Positions 1 to 10,300 of a DNA stretch of 28,712 nt are shown one piece after another (within the stretch, counting starts at the first letter, position 1; each line of letters opens with the position of its first letter). A model generated the notes under the pieces. It did not search any database and had not been told where the DNA came from. It saw nothing but the letters and a program-made list of their open reading frames with translations. The translations under genes were made by a program, and so were the position numbers. Source of the DNA: Brachionus koreanus (taxonomy: Eukaryota; Rotifera; Eurotatoria; Ploima; Brachionidae); NCBI GenBank assembly GCA_016987375.1, contig PJRA01000114.1, positions 217,086 to 245,797 on the forward strand, in the 5' to 3' direction.

Positions 1-30
1 AGCCTCTCGTTCAGACACAGAAAGTTCCAT
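1..30 (-). CDS. Possible first codons of a further minus-strand gene, cut by the window edge
   Basis: On the minus strand an ATG at 30-28 opens a frame reading MELSVSEREA to the window edge. These 30 bases are clearly richer in G+C than the very AT-rich DNA just upstream, which is how exons look elsewhere in this window. The gene would lie downstream of MED13 in the same orientation. Ten codons are too few to identify a product, and the start could be chance. Confidence 0.25.
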   Translation of the reverse strand, partial: MELSVSEREA

Positions 31-1219
31 TTTAAAATTTTTATTTTGCAATATTATAGCTAATTTTTAGTAGTTTATAAATAAATATGATCCCCTGATC
101 ATTTGTATGATCGGGCAAGTTAACTTAACTTTTATCCATTTACTTATGCATCACCGGTTAATTAAATAAAATAATCATTTACTTACTTAATAAATCGAGT
201 TTTTTGTTTTTCTAAAGACTTCAACTTTTCAGCTATCAAACATTTTTGTGTCAACTGTACTTTTTGCTGACATTTTGTATTTTAGCTGACATTTTATTTT
301 TTTGACTTCATTTTTTAGAGGTCTGTCTTTTTATTTTTTTAGAAATTAGTTTAATAAGTTAAATTCTAGCTATTCGAAATACATCAAAAAAATTTATGAG
401 TAATTTGCTTTTGAAATTATGAGGTAAGAAGTGAAAAAGGAAAGTACAGTACGTTCTTTGATATGGTAATTTTTGATAGGGGTTACAATCCATTGAGGAG
501 TTACGCCTGGATTTGCTAGCGATATTGTTAACAAACAATCTTAGACTTTCAGTATGTTTCGTGACTACTAGCTTTAATTTGAAATTTGGAAAAATTTCTA
601 TTTTATTTTACCCAGCAAATTTTATTTAATCTAGCATTTTGAATTATTCTAACTAGCGAAAAAAATTAAAGCTATCTTACTATAAATATACCCTTAACGT
701 TGTTATTTTAAAAATCTTAAATGAAATCATTTTTTTTTTATTTTAAAATCTTTATTGATTTAACTAGTATTTTTATTTTAATATAATTAATATAAAAAAA
801 AATTAATCGTTTTTAAATTGTGTTAAGTTTATGTTAAAGGAAATATTCTGTTTAATAAAATATGAAATTTATGACTAAACACTACAGTTTCGCTTATTTA
901 GCGCTTTTTTAACTTTTTTTTTTAATGATCTAAATACAAATACACATTTTGTACACCAGTATACAAGATTTAATAATTTTCGTTCAAAAATAAAAATTCT
1001 AAAAATATCAAAGTTTAAAAAAAACTAACGAAAAAAAAATAAAATGAAATAAAATATTATTATCAAGATAAATTTTAACAGGAATTTCAACAAGCGCTGC
1101 ATGATTTTTCCAATTTGTGCTCATTCTTGGTTATCATCAACAAACAATCATTACAGATTTGAGTATGGAATTAAAAAAGACAATTAAAATAGATTCATAA
1201 TCTAATATTGTTATCAATT
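31..1219. other. AT-rich intergenic region downstream of MED13
   Basis: This stretch lies between the MED13 stop codon and the candidate gene start at the left edge. It is very AT-rich with long A and T runs. Minus-strand AATAAA motifs (TTTATT on the plus strand) occur at about 737-742 and 751-756, some 470 bases after the stop. They could serve as polyadenylation signals, but in DNA this AT-rich they are weak evidence. I see no gene, RNA or repeat here. Confidence 0.5.
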
Positions 1220-1352
1220 TCATATATAATTCTTGAATGCATAATACATTTGAAGTAATATTGAATGATGTATTGGTAAGCATGATTTCCGGTCTTGCAT
1301 TAATGGATCTAAATTCAACCAAGATAAGGCATTGTATCTCTCCAGAACATAT
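1220..1352 (-). CDS. MED13: MED13 exon 5 (last exon, C-terminus)
   Basis: After a TTTAAAG acceptor this 133-nt exon completes the split Arg codon and reads [16 protein letters not shown], then [10 protein letters not shown], and ends FKNYI with TGA at 1222-1220. This is the invariant C-terminal signature of MED13 and MED13L. The real frame differs from the longer open frame that overlaps it. No further domain is expected after this point. Confidence 0.92.
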
Positions 1353-4300
1353 CTTTAAAGATTAACATAAAATATTTATAATAATTAATTTTAAATAATA
1401 TTGGAATACAGCTGCTAAAATTATCATTTATTATCATTTCATACATTTTTCAGATGTTTCTCTTGATTTAATTTTTGCTAAGATCAGTGGTATGAAATTA
1501 GGTTTTAGAGAGTAAATAAACCTCAATAAATTTTAAAAATTCTATTTTTGAAGTAATGTAATTTAACTTGAGTTGATCAAAATTAAAAGAGTTGTCCAAT
1601 TTTAAATAAAAATTGATTGATAAAAAAATTACTAAATTTTATTTTACATATAAATCATTTTTTTTATTGTATTGGCCTATGAAATCTTGCCTTTTTTCTA
1701 TTTTAGCATCTTAAAAATATTATTTTTTAATAAAAAATTATACGGGCGGACTCTGACCGGTTTAGCAACCGTTTAAATTTAGAATTGATTAAAAATAATT
1801 TTTTATTTATTGTTTAGATTATTTAGAGCTTATAAAAAAGTCCTTTTTTTGTATGAAATTTAAAAATTAATCTTTAATAAATTATTGAAAATTAAAATTT
1901 TTTTAAATAAATCCTAAACCCGCCTGTAAACATTTTGACGGTTACTTTGACTGTCCGTATGATTTTAGACGGTTACAAAAACTAACCCGCTAAAATAAAC
2001 GGGCCAGAGTCCGCCCGTATAAAACTGTCTGTTTATATGGTCATAGTTTTGAAAAAATTAAGCCCGTTTACTGTCCGCTTGCACGGACACCAACACTAGT
2101 TATAAGTAAGATGAATGATATGTTTAGAATAAGAAGAATTTTAAAATATTAGTTTTAAACAGACTTGTGCAAAAGTAAAAAAAAAAAGTATTTTTAAAGT
2201 CTTTTGAAAGTCAAGTCAGAGACTTCTTTTAACAACAAACTTTTCTTTTAAAAGTCTTTTAACTTTTAACTTGAAATTTTTTAGAAGTCAAGTCTTTGAC
2301 TTGGAAGACAAATTTCTGTCTGACTTTCTGTCTTAACTTTTTTCGAAAAAAAAATTTCAAATCAAGTCTCTGAATTGACTTTCAAAAGAGGTTAAAAATA
2401 CTTTTTTTTTACTTTTGCACAAGTCTGTTTAAAACTAATATTTTAAAATTTTTCTTTTAGTCTTTTGACTTGACTTTAACTTTATGACTTTTGAACAACT
2501 CTGGTTTTAAGTAATTAATATTGGTTTATATGAAATTTTAGAGTCAAAAATTCCTATTTAATTCTAAATATCTATCATATTTTCTATTTTTAAAATTTAA
2601 TTTTCTTTTTATAGAATGATAATTTTATCTTTTTTGATAATAATCTTGTTATCATTTAACTTACCTTAAGGCTTCATAAGTAATTGGCGAGTCTAATTTA
2701 TGGGAATTATCAGCCTTCATGTTTAGCTCATCATTTTCAAGAGCATATCTATTATGAATATGCAAAGTAGCCTTAAAAATAAAATAGTAAAAAAAATTTT
2801 TAATTTAATAGACTTTTTTAAAATTTACTTTAAATGTGTGAAAATTGTAATCAAAAGGCAGTTCGCCTCTTAGCCATTTAGGCAAAGGACCACATTTAGC
2901 AGTGCTTACATAATAACCAATGGCCAAAGGCTGCTGATCCAAATGAGCCAATTCTTCTTGATTGAGCAGGCTTTCAAATTTTTCTTTAACATTTGCCTGT
3001 TCGGTGTCCATAGCCGCTCCGCTTTCATTCAAACCCTTGTCATTCATATTCTCGACCAAAAGCTGGTCATCCTCTTCCAGGTTAAAAAAATCGCCAAATA
3101 TATCATCCTCCATGGGCATAGCGCCAAGTGCCGACTTGCCCAAGGGATCCAAGTCTTTCATATTGGAACCTCCAATTGAGCTTGACTGAGTTTGAATGAC
3201 CGCCGAGGCCGGAAATGTCAAAATATGAGTGCAACTGACTCCGTGAGCTTGGGTCATGTGATTTGATAGCTGGGACTGTTGGCCGGTCAGGGCCGCAGCG
3301 GCTATCTTATCCTCCTTGGAACAAGACTCTGGATAAACACAAATCAAATCGCTTTTTTCCATACTAATCAAACAAGCCGAGAGAATGAACGGCGATTCCA
3401 AGTTACCAAATGTGTTGCAAGCTTCACAATTTTCTTTCAGCTGATGGCACACTCTTTGTAAATTTTTCTTGCTCAACAAACAGGCCCAACCTCGCAGTTC
3501 CGAATGTCCCAAGCGTCCCAATCGGCCGACAACAAGTCGCCACGGCTTGCTAGTCTGAGATATAACTGCAATTATAAACTCCCACAACTTTCTCAAGCCG
3601 ATACGACGCGAATGATTTTCTTTTCTCTTAAATCTCTCGTCCACTTCTATATTGATGCTTGTGCTTTCGATTAACTCGCCATTTTCATCAGTGCATGTGG
3701 CTAGCAAAAAACGCTGATCCTCAGACAAACAATAGCCGACATAGAGAACATTGGACTGTTGATGATACGATTGACAAGTCAAATAGTTTGAGTTGGTCGA
3801 TGAGTTCAAATTGGAGGCCGATCCTGACATTATCTGTTGTTGCTGTTGACTAATCAAATCGGCCAAATTGTAATTGTACGTGTGATTCGCATTCAAAAAA
3901 CCATAATTGCTATTCGAAAAATTTAAATGAACAAAATTGGGCATGTGAGAAATTCCATCTCCAGTGTAATTTGAATTATGATGCACATTGCTAGTTGTGT
4001 TTTTGAAAAATAGATTCGATGCAGCAAGACTAACTGCTGTGCTGGCTATTGTGCTTGGCGCCAAAACAAATAAAGGTGAATAAAATTGAATTTTTTGCAA
4101 ATCGCTAAAATATTTATAGCTTTGTCCGCTGTTCATTAGTAGAGTATCGTGAAGAAATTTTTCTTCGCTAGCAGCTGGTCCAAAACTGGTCAAAATTTTC
4201 GGCCTATTCGGATAGGCCTGTCGCTGATGAAGATTCAAATACATGCTGTGCGCTGGCGACATGAAATATCGCTTGCTTAGACAAAACGAGTTAAACGCTT

Positions 4301-7300
4301 GAGATTTTAGCAAGCTTTGTCTGAAGTCCGAGTCCATGTCCGACCAGCCTGTGCCGAAGCCTGCCGAATAATACGACGAATAGTTCGACAACGCTATTTG
4401 TTTGCTCATTAAAAGAGATTGTATATACATAGATGTAGATTGGGATTGCAAATCGACGCATAGGCTTAGTGGAACTATTTGAAATTGCGTAGAAAATCTG
4501 AACAAATCTGGCAAATTGTTGTAAAATTCAAGGTATGCTTTGAGAATACCAAATTGTCTTAGTCGTCTAAGATCGAACTCGGTCAACAATTCATCGTTTG
4601 GGTCCAGATATTCATCGTCAATGTCACTATCTTGCTCGTTTTTGAATGTTGTTTTCGTGTTTGTGTTTAATGGATTGTAAAGCTTAAAGTCGAACGGGTC
4701 TATGATGTAAATAAACAGACTTGGTGGTGATTTCATGTTTTGAGTTAGTTGTGCTATTGAAGTTAGATTCGAACTAGATGAAATGCTGTTCAATATTTGC
4801 TGCTGATTTTGGTATTGTTGGGTCTGAGAGTCGACATAAGTTGTTTCTTTGACTTCCTCTTTGAAATTGAGGATTTGAGCTTGGGAATTAGTAGAGTTAA
4901 AGTCAAGTGTGAGCGGGTTGTTCAAATCGGCAAATTCATTGCCAATTGGTTGACTTAGCAAATTGGACAAAGTTGAGCCTGTTGGTTGTTGGGGCACCGA
5001 CGGCACCGTTACAGTGTCTTGTTTGGTTATTTTCAATTCCTCGTAGATGCTTCGATCAAGATTTATTTGACTAACCACTGGTATTCCGCTTTGTTTTGTT
5101 TGAAATGATGTAGTGTTTTTAACTTGATTGTTAAGGCTTTCGGACGGGAAAAATGAGCCTTGTATTGTGTTTGAAATGGTCGACTTGGCTCCTTCTGTTA
5201 TCTTGTTGGCCAAAAGGCGAAATGTTTTGGCATACTGCTTCAACATTTTTCCCAATTGACGTGTTTGTTTGTTGACTTGAATTTTTGTAAACCACTCGTC
5301 TACTTTAATATCGGACTGGTTTTGCACCTTTATGAAATTAAAAAAAATAAAGTAAAAGCTATCGTTAAACTCTTTATAAAAAGGCTTTAGCTTAAATTGA
5401 ATTCAATTTTCAATAGTTTGAAAATGTATCAAATTTGGCTTGAAACTTCAAAATTTTATACCAATTATCAAAAAAAAATTTATTTAAAAAATATATTATA
5501 TATCAAAAATATATCTTATTTGGAAGGCTTAAATGATGCAACAATAAAGAGTCATCTCTAAATTATTTAATTTATAAATTAATAGAATATTTTGGCTATT
5601 TAGTTTTTTTCAATTATTTGAAATAATTTTGTTTAAGCACAATTCACATTTTTTCAAAAAAATTAAATTTTAAAGTATCGCATCGACAATAAAGTTTTCT
5701 CTTAAACAGAAAGAGTGGTCAACACTGGTCTCAACCAAGAATAAACATATTATATAAAGTGATAAGAAAATTTTTTATTTTCATATTTAATTTTATTTGA
5801 CAGTTTAAAATAAATTTAATAAAAAAGATCAGGTTGAAAATGATTTTTCATTCCATGCAAATTAAATTTTTCAAAAATTAACTGAAACTGGTCCTATTTA
5901 CTTTTTTTCAAAATTAAATATACCTATTATGAACAAAAAAAACTAGAATTAAATATTTGTAAAGTTTTTGTAAAAAATTTTAATTTTGTTAACCTTGATC
6001 TTTTTGTATTGTATAAAAAAAAATTAGACTTTAATTGTGGAAATTCAAGTAATGGTCAAAATTCTACATAAACCAATTATTCGACTATTTGACCTCTAAT
6101 TTTTGAAAAATATGTTAAAAAATAAAAGTATTATGAATAACGAAAGAATTTTTGAATCTAAAATAATTTCAAATAATTAGCTAATTGTTGACTCGACCAA
6201 GAATTAAGTTCTAAAGCTGCCATAAATACGCTTCGCAGCTTGAATTTATGCAATCAATTTCTATTTAATCTAGGTCCTTTAAAATCCTATATTTCATTTT
6301 TTTCTCTCAAAAAAATTAGAATTTCAAATAAAATTTTTTGTTAAGAATTTACAAACACTTTTAATTTGATTTTTAATCGGATTAAAAATATTTTTAAATT
6401 TTTTAAAAAATATTTCGGTCTACCGGGTTTATTCATAAGTTGATAACAAAAATGTTATCAAAGAAATTTTTTTTTTATTCTAAATCAATTTAAATCAAAA
6501 TTTTTTTTGGAAAATTTAATTTCTCCCTTAAAATTTTGCGAGATCGTGCATGGGATAAAAATTCTAAATTAAATTAGAGGCAATTGCTTCTAAAGCTAAT
6601 TTTTTGGCTAATTTTTGTGATTCAAATTTTTTTAAAACCGCACCATAACTCGAAAACTTAACTTTTTTGAACCTATGCTGATTTTAATTTGAGGTGGATG
6701 GTTGCTTATGCGTGCACTAAAATCTAAGAATCAAAAGTTATCCCAAACACGAACTCGCAAGGGTTTACGATAAATATAGATAATACAACTTTTTGTGCTT
6801 TTTTCCCAAAATGGACCTTTAAGCCATGTTCACTTGACTTATACTCTCCTCAGGATTTACATTAGCTGGATTTACTTGAACCATGATCTTTTTCTTGTAA
6901 TCTCATTTATTTAGGCCATTTATTCTGGTCTTGTTATCAAATTGAACATCGTATTTAAATCAAAATCTTCCCCATCAATAATGCTTTCATTTATATTATC
7001 AATATATAAAACAATTTTACCAAGTAAGTTAAAAATTTGAAAAAAAAAACTTATATGCAGATTTTATCTGAATTAATTTTTATCTATATGATTATAATAA
7101 ATTGAAAATAAAATTAGATAAATTTATTGATTTAAAATTAATTTGAAATAAGAAATTTTTTTCTTTGATAACGTTTTGCCTTGTTATCAAATTCGTACCA
7201 TAGAGGGACATGGCAACAATGGTAACAAAATTGTTGTCAACTGATAAAAAAACCGGGTGGGCACAAAATTTTTATTTTTAAATTAAAGATTTTTTTGTAA

Positions 7301-10300
7301 GTTGAAATATAAAATTCGATTTAGTCTCTAAAAATTAGTCAATCATTTAATAACTGTCTAGGTCTAATCTTAATTCTTTATAGTATTGTTTAATTAAGAG
7401 TGTTTTATTTGAAAAATCGATTTGTAATATGTTGGCACTTGTCTTTGAGACACGGTGAGGTCGATTAGTCTGCACATTACACCCAATACAATTAACAGTC
7501 AAATTATAGGTATTAGGCTGACAAAATTTCTTTGAAAAAAAAGTTGCCCAATACAGACTTGTTTATAAGTTTTAAAGTTTAAAGTCTAAGTCACAAAAAA
7601 TTAAGTCAAAGTTATGACTTAAAATTTTTTTATTTTTAAAGCAAAGAATAAACGCCAAAAGACAATGGTATGTTGAAACAAATTTGTTATTTAAATCTTT
7701 ATTACCATGTTCTATATATCAAACGATAGCTAAGACGATTTTGAACAAAACTATATTTAAAGAGTTCTTCTTTGTTATTGAGTTATTGAGCTTATAAGAC
7801 AACATACCCAAAACCTCTCTTTTTGATTTTTTAATTATTTTGAAAGTTTTAATGATTTATTTTGGCTAAATAAATTTTGATCCTGTACAAAATTTTCTCC
7901 TTTAAAAGATGAAAAAAAAAAGTATTCATCTATCCCTTATTGTTTTAGAGTAATTTTTGATTTACTAAAAACACCAAAAAATAAGTATTTCTTTAAAATT
8001 TCCGAATGGCTATCGATTTTGAGGATCGGACTAAAATTTCCTTATTCCTAATCAAAAAATATATAACATATCAAAAATCGAGCTTGTTCCCGATAGGACT
8101 CTTGAAATTGGATTGGAATTACAAAAAAAACTATCGTTTGATACATAGAACATGGTAATAAAGATTTAAATAACAAATTTGTTTCAACATAACATTGTCC
8201 TTTTCAGCAAAAAAAGCTAAGATTTGCACTTAGCATTACTACTGTACTTTTTGACCAAGGCCCCTCAAAGCCGAAATATCTCTTGTTCAAATCAAATTTG
8301 TTTATAATTCACAGTTCAATTGGCCAGGATGCTCCTGAACCACTTGGTACAGAGATTTTAAAGCAAATTTCAATAACCTTTGTGAGCGCCGAAAAATCTG
8401 CTATGGGCCTAACTTTGGAGCCAGGTCTCCTAACAAGGAAAAACGTCCCGCAAAAACGGGGCGGCTTAGAAATAGGGACTTTCTCTGTTATATTAGCCTT
8501 AATTAAATTAGCGATTACCAAGTCCCGATCTGGATCACTTTGACTTATTTTGGACCAAAAGAACCTAGTCCTAGCACACCCATCCTTAGTCCAATTTTTT
8601 CTTAACCCGCCTCTAATTTTTCTAAAGAGAGAAGCGGGAATTGGAAACTCCGCGTTGAATTTTTCGATTGAGGTTGGCGGAGAAAAATATGCATCCGCTT
8701 CGATTTTAGAAGAAGGTCATTGTTAGCATTAAAATTTTTAGAAAAACTTTGCAAGTATAAAAGGTTAAATTTGACAATTTTTTTTTTCCTGAAAAATAAG
8801 CTTATGCAAAAAAACTAAAATATAGTGAAAATATTTTTTTGATCAAATTTTTCGACACTATTATTAACTTGAATTCGCCTTCAAGTTTTGTAAAAAAAAA
8901 TTTAAAGAACTATTAGTAAATTAAAGTTGTTAAAGAGCCGTTTTGAATTTTTTGTTTGTTTGATTGTTTATGTATAAATAAATACATAAATCTTTTTTTT
9001 TCAAGCTTTTTTTTTATTCAAATTTTAAAAGAAAAATTTTTAAAAGGAAAAAAAATTTATTAGCCATTGAAATCATAAAAATTGGAAAAAATATTTTAGT
9101 CATTTTACTATGAAATTAGATTTAAATTGACTGACTGACAGTGACTGACTCGTGGTCAAGCCACCGGTCACCCAACATCATCGAAAGCTTATTGGCTTAG
9201 GCCTGGTGCAGTCTCAATAGACCCCTCTCTCTCCGACCCTTTTCTTTCTTTTTTTTCTCTCCTTTTCAAGTTCGGATCTAATAGACTTAGCTGAAAAGCT
9301 ACAGTCTAATATTAGAGGAGACTGGCAAGTCATTGTTAGGTTTTTCCTGTTAAGAAAAATCATATACTCCCATCCAGACTACATTTTTTGGCTGACCAGT
9401 GGCTTGACCACGAGTCAGTCAGTTTTTATTATTAAAAGCAATAAATAAAGTTCATAAAGAAGGAGGATCTAACCCAATGAATTGAACACTAAGAGGTTTT
9501 TTCAAAAATAAAATTTAAAAAAAAACAAAAAAAACTTACTCTAACAAATCCTTGATCTGGTGCTATTCTCAGCGCTGGTCTGTGCAAACCAAGACGACAC
9601 AACTCGTACATTGAATTCAATTCTTTGAAATAGCTTTTCACCGATTGTTTAGTTGTTTCGTGCTCGACAAGCGAGTCTTTTTCACTTAGGATATCGATTT
9701 CGGGCATCATGACAATATATGCAATATTTTTTTGTCTCGAATACGGCTCAAGGTTCAATTTTTCCCAAAATTTGACTGCATAGGGCGAAATAGTCACCCA
9801 ATCTTTGTCTAGTGAGGAGACTAGCAATGCCGGTATAGGCTCGGGCTCATAGTTGTTGTGCTGATTTTGATTTAGAGACGAGGGTACACTCGAATTTGAC
9901 GGAGCTTGGACTTGTTTTTGTTGCGCACCAGTCAAAGCCAGTCGACAAAAATGCTGCCATGTCAAAGGACCCTGAAAAGACTCCCACATGCGCGATGTAG
10001 TGTGCTTTTTTTGCACCGTTTCCTCCAACAACGGCTGGATCAACTTCAAACTCTTAGTCATTTCCAAATTTGATTTGATCTCTTTTTTCGAATACAACCA
10101 ATTGTGCAGCAAAAATTTCGAGTCTTTTAGCTGGCATTTTTTGTCCAAACGCTTTAGCACATTGCGACACACATTGTTGTCGTCGAATTGATTCAGACTG
10201 GCCAAGTCTAGATTATGCTTCAAATAGGATTTTAGTTTAGGTTTTAGCTTAGCCGGAAAAATATCATCCTCATTTGCATCATGCACATGATTATTCATGT

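Larger units (their letters stand above)
1353..2664 (-). other. MED13 intron 4 with two inserted inverted-repeat elements
   Basis: A 1312-base intron bounded by GTAAGT (2664-2659) and TTTAAAG (1359-1353). It contains a terminal-inverted-repeat element at 1739-2021 and a foldback element at 2138-2450, described separately. The remainder is plain AT-rich sequence with no coding signal. The run from 2022 to 2100 is richer in G+C and ends in CCAACACTA, which resembles the ends of some hAT-type elements. I found no partner end. Confidence 0.85.
5328..9539 (-). other. MED13 intron 2, rich in transposon remnants
   Basis: A 4212-base intron from GTAAGT (9539-9534) to an AAAG acceptor (5329-5328). 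Starting from the acceptor side, 5340-6420 is plain AT-rich sequence with nothing I recognise. Then come a degenerate inverted-repeat element (6424-7259), an open stretch (7347-7560), an element with 70-base inverted repeats (7657-8204), a reverse-transcriptase fragment (8309-8716) and a MITE-like element (9141-9422). Around 6640-6780 there is an extra G+C-richer patch without a readable frame. Confidence 0.85.

Noticed and set aside
370..535. Minus-strand open stretch downstream of MED13
   Set aside because: No start, splice context or motif. It is compatible with chance.
2080..2095. CCAACACTA end paired with TAGTGTTGGGT at 25841 as a hAT-type element
   Set aside because: The two motifs are over 23 kb apart, and neither has a local partner or an 8-bp target duplication that I can see.
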